The notes under the pieces: generated by a model
Databases searched by the model: none
What the model saw: only the letters and a program-made list of their open reading frames with translations
What the model was told of the DNA's origin: nothing
Position numbers and translations under genes: made by a program
Assembly (NCBI GenBank): GCA_019637695.1
Contig: JAHBVG010000003.1
Coordinates: 62,001-126,000, forward strand
DNA length: 64,000 bases
Direction of reading: 5' to 3'
Source: Caldilineaceae bacterium
Lineage (GTDB): Bacteria > Chloroflexota > Anaerolineae > Caldilineales > Caldilineaceae
Shown: positions 50,901-61,297 of the stretch, piece after piece
Layout: each line of letters starts with the position of its first letter
How positions within the stretch are numbered: position 1 is the first letter of the stretch

Positions 50901-52168
50901 TGGGTGGAGATATTCGGGCCAGTGAGATCATGACCGCCACCAATAGCTTTGTGCGCTCGCTGGTCTACAACGTGGGCTGTCACGGCGGCCTCAACGATAG
51001 CGCCGTCCTCGATCTGCCGCAGGCATTTGTCTCCAAGGGTGCAATCTATGTGGGCAATACTGGTTTCGGCTGGGGCGGCGGCGGCATCGTCTACTCCGAA
51101 GCGTTGATGCGCAACTTCACGCGCGAGTTCCTCACCGAACGGAAGGCTATCATCGGCCCGTCGCTCTCGGCGGCGAAACAGAGCTATGTGGCGCGGGCGC
51201 GCACCTTCGGCGGCTACGACGCCAAGATCCTCATGCAGACGACGCTCTACGGCCTGCCCATGTTCGAGATCACCAGCGGCGGCACGCTGAGCGACGATGA
51301 TCCCTTCACCGATGTGGCGCCATCGATTTCTCCGCCGGGATCGTTCAGCGAAGAGCCGAACCGGGGCAGTTTCGGCTATGGGTTGCCCCAATCCTTCGGC
51401 GCGTTCAGCGCGGACGATAACGACTATCGGACCAATCTGAAGAGTACCGACAGCATCTTCTTCGAGGCTGGCGCGCCGATTCAGCCCAGCTATTATCGAG
51501 ATCTGTCGGTCCCCAATGCTGGCAGCCTGCGCGGGGTCCTCTTCCGCGGCGGCGTCTATACAGACACAGTGGCGGAAGCGCCCATCGCCCTGGCTCTCAA
51601 CGAATATATCACCGAGACCACAGCGCCGGATTTCAACACGACTGGTTGGTATCCGTCTGTGCCCTTTGCCGTACAGAGCAGCGCCCTGAATCCATCTCTG
51701 CGCGATACGGTGGCCCTCTCGCTGGGTCAATACGACAGCGCGACCGGTACACAGCGTGTCTTCGACCGCATGAGCTTTGACACCTATTACTCGGATAGTC
51801 CGGATCGCAGCCTAGCCGAGATCCACCATATAGACGCTGTCCTTGATGTGGTCGCTGGCAAAGGTATCTTCAAGGTAGAGACCACCGACGCATCTGGCGT
51901 CAACCGCGTGGTGATCGCCTATACCGAAGGCACTGGCACCTGGACCAGCCAGGATCTTCTCTATGATCAAGCCGCCGTCAAGTGGACGGGGTTGATCACT
52001 GCAACCACCAATACCCGCTACTTCGTCCAGGTGGTGGATGGCGCCGGCAACATCGCCATCGACGACAACAAGGGGCAGTACTATCCCCTGCTGCCGCCGC
52101 TGCCACTGGCCCAGGGACGAGCGTTAGACAATCGGCTCTATTTACCCGCTGTTACGAAAGGAAATTGA
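47990..52168 (+). CDS. Secreted C25 (gingipain)-like peptidase with four PPC domains
   Basis: The 1392-residue protein has a signal helix (about 20-43), a CARDB-like domain (DLTVELQVIPSVPNPGEAST) and four PPC domains (FEDDDNSDKAG, FEPDDVCGQAR, FEENDTLNQAK, ADDATGDNGPADAR, each with a GDxDW strand). A Pro/Thr linker (about 675-705) precedes the C25-like domain. There, His961 sits in SINGHATHVS and Cys997 in NVGCHGGLND, the H-G/C dyad of gingipains and PorU. LAYLVIVGDDRVIPF also matches this family. A C-terminal sandwich follows and the protein ends NRLYLPAVTKGN. In Bacteroidota, C25 members include secreted proteases and the T9SS sortase PorU; no other T9SS gene is in view. The start codon is chosen among TTG 47978, ATG 47990 and ATG 47999. 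Confidence 0.86.
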   Translation: MSSMHSSHSLQPTLPTRTRRFLLAGVVLALLAALAMVALRQVQAAPDTGPDLTVELQVIPSVPNPGEASTVRMIFRNRGTAPSSPATFYFYVNPAQKPPTQATAPSYFSGVPSLPAGGSFQFERSVTFNTVGCDHIVYTWVDRDQQVTDVDRSNNLVGLQVCVGVQCEVDDFEDDDNSDKAGWINVSATQERSFCRDTNTGLTPKGDQDWVKFTAFAGLTYTLATTNSGLHAEPRIVLWSGGLSYTLAGPSASVVWQPPANGVYYAQIRNNFDEDEAKLGPLSRYDLRLSAVPAVTDSFEPDDVCGQAREIPTNGTHQTRLFQAPGDVDWIKFTIAAGETFALVADQTAQGVVPTITLFSSCVQSRSAENVAEGVRQVSAFSSSDQIYYARIANQDPNRFGADASYRLSVLAANCIPDAFEENDTLNQAKPLGLNQPQTHNICPAGDQDWVSLNLTAGQIYVIKTSNLGFAADTVLELYNAQGVKIAENDDYDYVKASRLFYQPTTSGVYYAMVRHHDPVAAGANTNYDLTLEVGFCIPDEADDATGDNGPADARTVPTNGTPVARNFCVNPSTRSQGDQSSLGDQDWMRFTAVAGARYHLYTDDLGPNADTIVSLYDRDGFTLLARSDDNGPGLSTAVIYTPTVAGDYFVQVTQYNSRLVGRETSYNLRIEENLPPPTPTPTPLPPTPTPTATPTPDPSGVRTLIVANRARMESIHGAGPTGLIMAKLFELADHTGVDGAVLQVEQDPAVAAAYAAWTASASTQMSNTLANNVASAIRNSILSFSAAAPDLAYLVIVGDDRVIPFRRVAEAKLSKNENAYATQLTTPNTIAAALAEDMILTDDFYADLEPSQWKGNELFVPDFAIGRLIQEPNEIIGQIDIFLGGGLIDTERALVTGYDFVQDSASLIRGLMVNDSEFEVFPPTYIGNIWPGSGAGGLRSTLLTASPAGSRFDMISINGHATHVSIGVPLGGDIRASEIMTATNSFVRSLVYNVGCHGGLNDSAVLDLPQAFVSKGAIYVGNTGFGWGGGGIVYSEALMRNFTREFLTERKAIIGPSLSAAKQSYVARARTFGGYDAKILMQTTLYGLPMFEITSGGTLSDDDPFTDVAPSISPPGSFSEEPNRGSFGYGLPQSFGAFSADDNDYRTNLKSTDSIFFEAGAPIQPSYYRDLSVPNAGSLRGVLFRGGVYTDTVAEAPIALALNEYITETTAPDFNTTGWYPSVPFAVQSSALNPSLRDTVALSLGQYDSATGTQRVFDRMSFDTYYSDSPDRSLAEIHHIDAVLDVVAGKGIFKVETTDASGVNRVVIAYTEGTGTWTSQDLLYDQAAVKWTGLITATTNTRYFVQVVDGAGNIAIDDNKGQYYPLLPPLPLAQGRALDNRLYLPAVTKGN

Positions 52169-52244
52169 TCCTATGGCATGAACTACGCGCTATTCTTGTC
52201 CCCCCGAGATAGTAGAGATTCAATTTACTCAAGGAGGAAACCGA

Positions 52245-54548
<2,304 letters not shown>

Positions 54549-54562
54549 CCTGTACGCTTCTA

Positions 54563-54646
54563 GCCTGGCGGGTTTGTAGCCTGGGGCTTAAGCCCCAGGC
54601 TACAAACCCCAGGCTACAAACCCCAGGCTACAAACCCGCCAGGAGG
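54563..54646. repeat. Large palindrome with repeated arm, covering a ribosome-binding site
   Basis: The centre 54573-54606 is a perfect 34-bp palindrome around CTTAAG. Its right arm (CCCCAGGCTACAAA) is repeated twice more at 54608-54634. Outer arms CCTGGCGGG (54564-54572) and CCCGCCAGG (54635-54643) close the structure. The AGGAGG ribosome site of the lipoprotein gene (54641-54646) begins inside the outer arm. It may also terminate the upstream gene. Confidence 0.88.
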
Positions 54647-54652
54647 CGTTGT

Positions 54653-55132
54653 ATGTTCAATTCTTGTCGCAGGTTGGTCATGCTCCTGCTCAGTCTCATC
54701 ATTACCGGCTGTATAGGAATACCCACTGCGACCGTTCCTCAGGAACAGCTTCTTCCTGAACCTGTGGAGATCCGCATCATCCAGGGGGAGCAGCAACAGA
54801 CGCTTGTCCCCGCGGATGAGGAATTCGGTGCTGTCGTGGCGGCGCTGCGGCCTGTGTTGGCAAATATTGACAACCAGGCGCGGACCTTCTTCTCGCCAGA
54901 TCGCTTTGCCGAAGAAATTGAACCGATTGCTTATGTTTATATTCGTTTCGACGATGATGAGAAATTCAGTGGTCAGGAGATCTCGTGGTTCGCATCCGAA
55001 CTCATCGTCACCCAGGTTGCCGACGAAGCGCTCTTACTGGCGCGGACAATCAATGTTGTGGATTGGGCTGTCTATCTACCAGCGGACCCGGCAACCGTTG
55101 AGGGATTTCTCAGCGCGCTGATCCCGCGATGA
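54653..55132 (+). CDS. Small lipoprotein of unknown function (159 aa)
   Basis: The N-terminus MFNSCRRLVMLLLSLIITGC is a type II signal peptide with lipobox I-I-T-G-C, so the mature protein would begin at Cys20 with a lipid anchor. The mature 140 residues have alternating strands and helices (VEIRIIQGEQQQTLVPADEE, AYVYIRFDDDEKFSG, WAVYLPADPATVEGFLSALI) without a motif I can name. AGGAGG lies 6 bases upstream and overlaps the palindrome stem. The gene sits between the two related clan CD-like genes, so it may be an accessory factor for one of them; that is inference. Confidence 0.8.
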   Translation: MFNSCRRLVMLLLSLIITGCIGIPTATVPQEQLLPEPVEIRIIQGEQQQTLVPADEEFGAVVAALRPVLANIDNQARTFFSPDRFAEEIEPIAYVYIRFDDDEKFSGQEISWFASELIVTQVADEALLLARTINVVDWAVYLPADPATVEGFLSALIPR

Positions 55133-55446
55133 TCGGGCATTCGATCCTCGCTGCTTTCAGCGCAGACCTCGCTCCTTTTGGGGAATCGAGTCAGATCCTC
55201 TCCCCAAACCGATGGCGTCGTCCATAAGTTTGCTCATATCCGTGCAGGGACAATATTAATCATCCCTTCACATTAGATAGAACGTGTCACAGTGAGCAAC
55301 TGTTTTCCAGGGGTAAGAAAGGAGAATTCGCCCCAAGCGCTACTGAAGGGTTGATGAACTTAGGGTCATATTCAACCGTTCAGCAGCACCACCGAGATCG
55401 TTTGTAAACGGCTCGACCCATCAATGTAATCAACGAGGAGCGAACA
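55133..55446. other. Intergenic region (314 bp)
   Basis: No gene, repeat or clear promoter was recognised. GAGGAG at 55436-55441 is the ribosome site of the following gene. Confidence 0.4.
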
Positions 55447-57624
55447 ATGTCAGGTAAAATACATGTCCGTATGTTGTATACTTTGCCGCTTGTGCTGCTG
55501 ATGCTTTTACTATTGGCATCCGCCGTATGGGCAGGCGAACCCGAAGAAGAACCCGGCGGCTCAGGTGAGCCTGTCGGTGAGACAAGCGCTGCCGCCGTTT
55601 CAGGTCCTTACGACGACGGCGGCAACTGGGAATTGGGCATCCACGGCACAGCCGGCGATCTTACAGCAGCCACGGCGGCTGAACGCGCCGGTATGAGCTA
55701 CTGGTTAGCCCCAGCCAGCAACTGGACCCAACGCTATAGCTTTGCCGAGTCCGGCTCTTGGGAAAAGGACTTCAAGCGTGATAACGTGACGCCGAGTGGT
55801 TGGGAGAATTCCTACATCGACAGCGTGGATCTCCAATTCTACGTCGGCCACGGCTGGCCGGGTGGTTTTACCTTCTTCAACAGCAGCTACAATGATGGCT
55901 CGCTCGTCCCCAACGACTGTTATCGGAGTTGGGGCGATAGAGACAACGAGTGGTTGGCGCTCACCTCCTGCCAGGTGCTGGCCGATTCCAACCTGGGCAA
56001 CTGGGCGGCCTGTATGTACGGCCAACATCTGATCATGGGTTTTGTCACCAACGCCAGCGCCTACAACAACGCGTCGAGTACACAGGCCTATCACTTTGGC
56101 CGTTACATCATGCAGAATTACACCATGCCGCAAGCCTGGTACAAAGCCTGCGATGTAGCCCAGCGCGGTCGCATTACCCGCACCATCATCAACGAATTGG
56201 ATTGTCTAAACGACAAACCCAACTATGGTCAAGTATGCGCGGATTCCTATGATTGGGACTGGTGGTATCAGACCCACTCGTGTGGAACGGAAACGGCTCT
56301 CTATGTACCATCCCAGGATATTCAACAGTTGCCGGTCTTCAAGGCCAAAGCGTTGACGCTACAAGAAGCAGATAACAGATTTGCGACCCTGGGCGAAACG
56401 TTCGGGCTGCCCACCACGCCAACTGTACAGGCTGCTGGTTTAGGTCAGGACGACTCGAACTTCTACATCACCGAGGTGAACTCGCGCACGCTGGAGATGG
56501 ACAAGGTCAGCGGTCTCTTCAACTACTCAGACTTGAACGCACTGTGGACGACGGACCAGGCAGTGCGCGCCATGTCTGTGAGCGCAGCCTCGCCCAACTA
56601 CATCAGTCAGGATGACGCCAGACAGATCGCCGATGCCTTCTTGCGCAACAGCAAGCTAGGCGCGTCCGACGCCGTCTTCTACGAAGTGATCTCCGACACG
56701 ATCTCTAGTGAGATCATTACGACGACGTTGACGGCGGCGGCGTTGGACGATGTGGAAGAGTTCCCCATCCTCTGGCAGGTGATCTACTCACGCCGCCTCC
56801 ATGCGCAGACCATCAACGCGGCCGGCGTTATGCAGGAACAAGAATTCTCGGTCGTTGGCTCTGGCGCCAAGCAGAAGGTCTACGTACCTGTAGCGGCAGA
56901 GGTCGGCGCAGCGGATATCTTGCAGACGCAACCTAACGGTGTCCAGGGTGGCTGGCGCCAAATCGAGCAGGCGGTGGATGCAGCCACCGGTGAAGCCCTC
57001 TACACCACGATCCTCACGGCAGAGGAGGTGAAGGCGCTCTATCTCGCATTGCTGGATAAAGTCGCGCTTAACGACCTTCCCATTGAGGTAAAGAGTCGTG
57101 AGATTCTGACCCATACTATCGCTTATTGGGAAGAACCTGTAGGCGTGGATCAGGGTGAGTTCATCCCTGTCTACGAGCTGAAGCTCAAACTGGTTGAAGC
57201 GCAGAGCGATGCTGTGGTTGAGGACTTTGTCTATGTTCCGGCCAGCCCGATCTATATGCGTCCTGTGGCGAAGATCTTGGATGCGCCGACAGAACCCATC
57301 AACGCAGGGACGGCCATCAGCCTGACAGCAGCCGATGCCAGCAAGTCGCTCAAGGAATTGGGATTCGGCGACTTCAACATTGTGTTAGGCAGCGGAGATC
57401 CGACAGATTACCAATACGACTGGTATCTCGACGGCGAACTGATTGAGAGTGGACCGGCGCTCAACAATTTCGTCATTCCATTTAGTGCAGATAATCGCGC
57501 GCTATCGGTGACAATTGAATTGCGGGTGAAAGATATCCGAAGCCCCAACACCAATACAGTTGCTACGGACAAGGCTGTTATCACCAGCGACCTCGGCATC
57601 TTCTTGCCTACGGTCACTCGATAA
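55447..57624 (+). CDS. Secreted clan CD-like protein with GHG/Cys dyad (DUF6345-like), copy 2
   Basis: The 725-residue protein has a signal peptide (about 1-29, TLPLVLLMLLLLASAVWA). The catalytic-type domain (about 55-280) contains YIDSVDLQFYVGHG with His135, SWGDRDNEWLALTSCQVL with Cys175, HLIMGFVTN and FGRYIMQNYTMPQAWYKACD. These blocks align one-to-one with the protein at 52245, including the 40-residue His-Cys spacing. The central segment LEMDKVSGLFNYSDLNALW and the sandwich near YLDGELIESGPALN also match. The last residues are LGIFLPTVTR. Extra cysteines in copy 2 could form disulfides outside the cell. GAGGAG lies 5 bases upstream. A strong hairpin follows 60 bases after the stop. Confidence 0.8.
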   Translation: MSGKIHVRMLYTLPLVLLMLLLLASAVWAGEPEEEPGGSGEPVGETSAAAVSGPYDDGGNWELGIHGTAGDLTAATAAERAGMSYWLAPASNWTQRYSFAESGSWEKDFKRDNVTPSGWENSYIDSVDLQFYVGHGWPGGFTFFNSSYNDGSLVPNDCYRSWGDRDNEWLALTSCQVLADSNLGNWAACMYGQHLIMGFVTNASAYNNASSTQAYHFGRYIMQNYTMPQAWYKACDVAQRGRITRTIINELDCLNDKPNYGQVCADSYDWDWWYQTHSCGTETALYVPSQDIQQLPVFKAKALTLQEADNRFATLGETFGLPTTPTVQAAGLGQDDSNFYITEVNSRTLEMDKVSGLFNYSDLNALWTTDQAVRAMSVSAASPNYISQDDARQIADAFLRNSKLGASDAVFYEVISDTISSEIITTTLTAAALDDVEEFPILWQVIYSRRLHAQTINAAGVMQEQEFSVVGSGAKQKVYVPVAAEVGAADILQTQPNGVQGGWRQIEQAVDAATGEALYTTILTAEEVKALYLALLDKVALNDLPIEVKSREILTHTIAYWEEPVGVDQGEFIPVYELKLKLVEAQSDAVVEDFVYVPASPIYMRPVAKILDAPTEPINAGTAISLTAADASKSLKELGFGDFNIVLGSGDPTDYQYDWYLDGELIESGPALNNFVIPFSADNRALSVTIELRVKDIRSPNTNTVATDKAVITSDLGIFLPTVTR

Positions 57625-57684
57625 CCGCTTCTGTTTCTGTGAAGTAAGTTAGGCCGCTGCAAACAATTGAATCCATTTGTGCCA

Positions 57685-57727
57685 CGATGCGACACACTGA
57701 CCAGCTCGTGGTCAGTGTGTCGCATCG
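57685..57727. terminator. Strong 19-bp hairpin after the second clan CD-like gene
   Basis: Arms CGATGCGACACACTGACCA (57685-57703) and its complement (57709-57727) with loop GCTCG. The perfect 19-bp stem is suited to termination or mRNA protection. No T-run follows directly. Confidence 0.7.
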
Positions 57728-57768
57728 GATAACGGGATTCTATTTCTCGTAACGGCCCTATATCCAGC

Positions 57769-57796
57769 ACGGGGCGCTCTGAGAAGGGCGCCCCGT
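57769..57796 (+). terminator. GC-rich intrinsic terminator
   Basis: Arms ACGGGGCGC (57769-57777) and GCGCCCCGT (57788-57796) with a 10-base loop, followed by TGCATTTT. Confidence 0.65.
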
Positions 57797-57855
57797 TGCA
57801 TTTTCCTCTCCACTCGCACACGGCGGCGGAAATAAGACCATAGTTCCTGCTCTGC

Positions 57856-57910
57856 GCCGGTCCATGACCGGCAGTTGCTGCCCACCTGATGCCACCGCGT
57901 CACGGACCCA
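57856..57910. repeat. Degenerate copy of the GGTCCGTGACC palindrome
   Basis: GCCGGTCCATGACCGGC (57856-57872) forms a hairpin, and GTCACGGACCCAGCGG follows about 27 bases later in inverted sense. The cores match the elements at 15957 and 30242 with point changes. Confidence 0.55.
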
Positions 57911-57956
57911 GCGGGAGCAATCCTATCTGTATAGCGATTTACACCGGGTTGTACTG

Positions 57957-58043
57957 GTGTTGTGTCAGTCATAAATTGATTGAAACAGGGTACGGGCGCT
58001 GCAAGCAGCGCCCGTACCCCTCAATTTATGTTTGACGCAACAC
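57957..58043. repeat. 87-bp MITE-like inverted repeat element
   Basis: Outer 23-bp arms (57957-57979 and 58021-58043) match at 20 of 23 positions when inverted. Between them lies a perfect 15-bp hairpin (GGGTACGGGCGCTGC, complement at 58005-58019). No coding capacity is present. The rest of 57625-58202 holds only the hairpins listed here. Confidence 0.65.
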
Positions 58044-58202
58044 TAGTCAAATGACCAGCAGAGACCCCGCCGATCTGCTTACGCAATCCTCCCCTCCTGA
58101 CCTTTCTTTTTGCCGACTCGCTACGCTAGGATAGCCCTGTTGTCGTTCGAGAAGTGGATTCCTAGAGATTCTTTTATGAATGGATAGAGAGGCAGAGAAA
58201 TT

Positions 58203-59243
58203 ATGTCGGATGTACTTTCACGTCGGAACTTTTTGCGCGCGGCAGGGATCGCCGGCGCGGCCACGGTCGGCGTCGCCAGCACACCAGCTGTCTGGGCGGC
58301 CAGCCCCGCACCCAAAGCGGACCCGGTCCACACATCGCATACGGCGGCAAGCCAGGCGGCGGCAACCAGCGCCGACGAAATGGACGATCATCACGAAGAG
58401 GGCGTGAAGATCTTCTTGGAAAATATTGGCAAAGATGAACGTTTTTGGAACAATCGGCTCCCCTATCGCGAGGAAGATGGGGTCAAGGTCTTTGAGTTGA
58501 CCTGCCAGGAGATCGATTGGGAAGTTGCCGTCGGCCAAACTGTCAAGGCGATGGCCTTCAACGGCAGCGTCCCCGGCCCAGAGATCCGCATCACCGAAGG
58601 GGATCAGGTGCGCATTATCGTCCACAACGAGATGAGCCAAAGCACGGGCATCCACTGGCATGGGGTCATCGTCCCCAACAACATGGACGGCGTCCCTTTC
58701 ATCACGCAGCCGCCGATCAAACCGGGCGAGAGCTTCACCTACGAGTTCACCGCCCGCAATTCGGGATCGCACATGTACCATTCGCACCACAACGCCATGG
58801 AACAGGTGACCCGTGGCCTGCTGGGCGCGTTCATCATCGACCGCAAGGACCCGTCTAAAGATCCGCAGTACGACGCCGATTACACCATCATCCTCAACGA
58901 TGCGGGCATCGGCATGACGCTCAACGGCAAATCCTTCCCCTATACCCAGCCGATTTTGGCAAAACTAGGGGACAAGGTGCGCATCCGCTATATGAACGAA
59001 GGCTTGCAGATCCACCCGATGCACCTGCACGGGCTGGAGCAGCTTGTCTTCGCCAAAGATGGATGGAAGCTGCCGCTGCCCTATTACTGCGACACCGTCA
59101 ACGTCGCTCCCGGCGAACGCTACGATGTACTCGTCCACTGCCACACGCCGGGGCTGTGGGCCTTCCACTGCCATATCCTCAGCCACGCCGAATCGGCCCA
59201 CGGCATGTTCGGCATGGTGACGGTAATGGTGGTGGAAGAATAA
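58203..59243 (+). CDS. Tat-exported two-domain multicopper oxidase
   Basis: The 346-residue protein begins with a Tat signal (SRRNFLRAAG, Arg7-Arg8, then an Ala-rich helix to about 32). Copper motifs are complete: STGIHWHGV (about 150), GSHMYHSHHNAM (about 188-199), IHPMHLHG (about 269-276) and WAFHCHILSHAESAHGM (about 318-334; the H-C-H ... H pattern with a terminal Met as axial type 1 ligand). Two cupredoxin domains, at about 75-215 and 225-346, put it among small laccases and nitrite-reductase-like enzymes. It would oxidise metals or phenols, or reduce nitrite, outside the membrane; the sequence alone does not decide. GAGAGG precedes the ATG. It is a single-gene unit ending in a very long hairpin. 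Confidence 0.9.
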   Translation: MSDVLSRRNFLRAAGIAGAATVGVASTPAVWAASPAPKADPVHTSHTAASQAAATSADEMDDHHEEGVKIFLENIGKDERFWNNRLPYREEDGVKVFELTCQEIDWEVAVGQTVKAMAFNGSVPGPEIRITEGDQVRIIVHNEMSQSTGIHWHGVIVPNNMDGVPFITQPPIKPGESFTYEFTARNSGSHMYHSHHNAMEQVTRGLLGAFIIDRKDPSKDPQYDADYTIILNDAGIGMTLNGKSFPYTQPILAKLGDKVRIRYMNEGLQIHPMHLHGLEQLVFAKDGWKLPLPYYCDTVNVAPGERYDVLVHCHTPGLWAFHCHILSHAESAHGMFGMVTVMVVEE

Positions 59244-59246
59244 AGA

Positions 59247-59326
59247 GCAGAAGATGAATGAAGAATAAAGAATGGGTAGAGCGACAATGTCCTCTACCCA
59301 TTCTTTATTCTTCATTCATCTTCTGC
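59247..59326. terminator. Perfect 35-bp hairpin between convergent genes
   Basis: Arms 59247-59281 and 59292-59326 are exact complements (left arm starts GCAGAAGATGAATGAAG) around a 10-base loop. It begins 4 bases after the multicopper oxidase stop, and its right arm includes the last codons of the methyltransferase on the other strand. The stem is AT-rich and much longer than usual terminators. Confidence 0.8.
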
Positions 59327-60164
59327 GCCCCACCAAATAGCGATGATGCGCCCACACCGCCTTGATCTGCCAGGGGATGGGCGCGTGGTCGAGCCAGGCG
59401 TAGCGCATCACCCTGTCGCGCAGATCCGGCTCAGCGCCGGTGTAATAGGACATGGTACTCCACTGCCATCCTTCGCCGGTGAATTGATCTTCTAGCGTCT
59501 GGCTGCGGATGCCCAGCCGCTTGAGGACCTCGTTGGCGGGCATGACGGTGTCGGGCCAGGGCGGCACGTCAAGGACACCCTCGTCGACGATCTCCACGCC
59601 CTGGCTTTCCAAAAGGCGGCGGATGCGGCCGATGTTGGTCCATGCTTCGTCGTGATTGGCGAAGAACGCTTGATCGATCACCAGTTTGCGCATCCAATAG
59701 CCCACTTGAATGTTGTTGGGCATGGCAACAAAGATGAGATCGCGGCTGGCGCGCACGAGTTCACCCAACAGCCCCGCCGGGTTGCGGATATACCAGAGCG
59801 CAGCCCAGCACCAGGTCAGATCAAAGCTGCGGCTGGCAAAGGGCAGGCTGCCCCATTCGTGGGGATCGATTTCCACAAGGTTGACCGGTTGGCGCAGGTC
59901 CTCGCGCCAGATGCGCTCGACGCCGGCGATGCGCTCAGGGATATCATCGACAAGGGTTACATCCACACCGGCCTGCGCCAGCATATAGCTGTTGATGCCG
60001 CTCACACCGGCCATCCCGTAGAGGGGAGCTTCGAGCAGAGATCGCACGCCGTAGCGGCGTCGTAGCTCATCCAAAAAGTCATTCAGCACAAAACGTTCGT
60101 AGACCAACCCCAATCCTTCGTTATAGTCGGTCAGATACTTGCGCCAGGTGTTCGGTTGGGACAC
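59316..60164 (-). CDS. SAM methyltransferase-like protein (282 aa)
   Basis: A soluble 282-residue protein with a degenerate class I methyltransferase core: SLLEAPLYGMAGVSGINSYM (motif I, with G-M-A-G in place of G-x-G), GVDVTLVDDIPERI (motif II, ending in acidic residues), LPFASRSFDLTWCWAALWYI (motif IV region) and LLGELVRASRDLIFVAMPN. The C-terminal 100 residues probably bind the acceptor. The closing residues are coded inside the 35-bp hairpin shared with the convergent oxidase gene. The substrate is unknown, and the weak motif I leaves activity uncertain. Confidence 0.8.
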   Translation of the reverse strand: MSQPNTWRKYLTDYNEGLGLVYERFVLNDFLDELRRRYGVRSLLEAPLYGMAGVSGINSYMLAQAGVDVTLVDDIPERIAGVERIWREDLRQPVNLVEIDPHEWGSLPFASRSFDLTWCWAALWYIRNPAGLLGELVRASRDLIFVAMPNNIQVGYWMRKLVIDQAFFANHDEAWTNIGRIRRLLESQGVEIVDEGVLDVPPWPDTVMPANEVLKRLGIRSQTLEDQFTGEGWQWSTMSYYTGAEPDLRDRVMRYAWLDHAPIPWQIKAVWAHHRYLVGRRR

Positions 60165-60184
60165 AGATCTTTCTCCATCTTTGC

Positions 60185-60327
60185 TAAGAGTGTATATTCT
60201 GTATTGGTCAACGACATGGTGGAATCTGTAAGTGCGGTTTGTAACCGCACGTCTACAGGTGAACGTGCGGTTACAAACCGCACCTACGTTTCATCATCAT
60301 CCTGACCAATACATAAGAGTGTATATT
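60185..60327. mobile_element. MITE-like element with 11-bp inverted ends and 14-bp flanking direct repeats
   Basis: TAAGAGTGTATATT occurs at 60185-60198 and again at 60314-60327. Between the copies lie inverted ends TGTATTGGTCA (60200-60210) and TGACCAATACA (60303-60313). The interior holds a perfect 21-bp hairpin (60232-60252 with 60263-60283; arm starts GTGCGGTTTG). There is no coding capacity. The arrangement is that of a small non-autonomous insertion with a duplicated target, placed in the gap between two divergent genes. Confidence 0.72.
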
Positions 60328-60439
60328 TGCATCCAATCAGCAGATAGCTTACAGCGCGTACAGCGCCTTTCTGCCTATGATAGCATAGGTCATGATGGCA
60401 TGGCAGCTACAAACACTCTAGACAGAAAGGGAAGACCCA

Positions 60440-61039
60440 ATGGCTTTCACACTTCAAATCGGCGAAAGCGCCCCCAATTTCCAGAATTTACCAGCCACCG
60501 ATGGCAAGAGCTACAGTCTCTCGGATTTCGACAGCGCCAACACACTGGTGATCTTTTTCACCTGTAACCATTGCCCCTACGTTATCGGCTCCGATGAGGT
60601 GACAAGGCGCACAGCAGAGAAGTTCGCCCATCACGGCGTCAAGTTTGTGGCGATCAACGCAAACAGCACCCACGTCCACCCTGAGGATGACTTTGAGGGC
60701 ATGGTCAAACGCATGGAGGAACACAACTTCCCCTGGGTCTACCTGCGCGATGAATCTCAGGATGTGGCCCGTGCTTATGGGGCGCTACGCACACCCCATT
60801 TCTACGTCTTCAACCAGGATCGGGAACTTGTCTACACCGGTCGCGGGGTGGACAGCCCCAAAGAGACACGCAATATGACGGTCAATGATCTGGAAAATGC
60901 GTTGGAAGATCATGTAGCTGGCCGTGCAGTGCGCAAATCGCTCACCAATCCCATTGGCTGTAACGTCAAATGGCAGGGCCAGGACGCTCATTGGATGCCA
61001 GCGGACGCCTGTGATCTTGTCTTTGAAGTTGCCAGGTAA
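60440..61039 (+). CDS. Thioredoxin-like (AhpC/TSA-type) protein
   Basis: A 199-residue cytoplasmic thioredoxin-fold protein. Residues 7-40 ([20 protein letters not shown]) are the standard opening of AhpC/TSA-type proteins. The redox site is [10 protein letters not shown] (C-N-H-C, about residues 42-45), and the cis-Pro is in [11 protein letters not shown]. The extra segment [20 protein letters not shown] is typical of the DUF-type thioredoxin family with the CxHCPYV motif. It would act as a disulfide reductase or peroxidase. GGGA lies 7 bases upstream. The start follows the MITE-like insertion by about 110 bases, and an intrinsic terminator closes the unit. Confidence 0.9.
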   Translation: MAFTLQIGESAPNFQNLPATDGKSYSLSDFDSANTLVIFFTCNHCPYVIGSDEVTRRTAEKFAHHGVKFVAINANSTHVHPEDDFEGMVKRMEEHNFPWVYLRDESQDVARAYGALRTPHFYVFNQDRELVYTGRGVDSPKETRNMTVNDLENALEDHVAGRAVRKSLTNPIGCNVKWQGQDAHWMPADACDLVFEVAR

Positions 61040-61070
61040 GTCAGACCGAACCTATTCTCAACTTTCTACA

Positions 61071-61110
61071 GCAGAAGTCGCCGCCCCGTGATGGGAGCGG
61101 CGACTTCTGC
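61071..61110 (+). terminator. Intrinsic terminator of the thioredoxin-like gene
   Basis: Arms GCAGAAGTCGCCGC (61071-61084) and its complement (61097-61110) with a 12-base loop, followed by TTTGATTCT, 31 bases after the stop. Confidence 0.8.
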
Positions 61111-61297
61111 TTTGATTCTCTGGCGTTGCGGATCATGGTCACCCGCCCGAGGGCGTCTCGCGGACGAGAATGGGCGTGGGCGCGACTGCGAGGGAAACAG
61201 TCGGGCAATACGATAGGGTAGGATCACTAGAAATGTTTCTCTGGCAAAGACATCGGCGTTGTGTCCGGCAATGTTTTCAAAGCGGATATCGGGCTAC

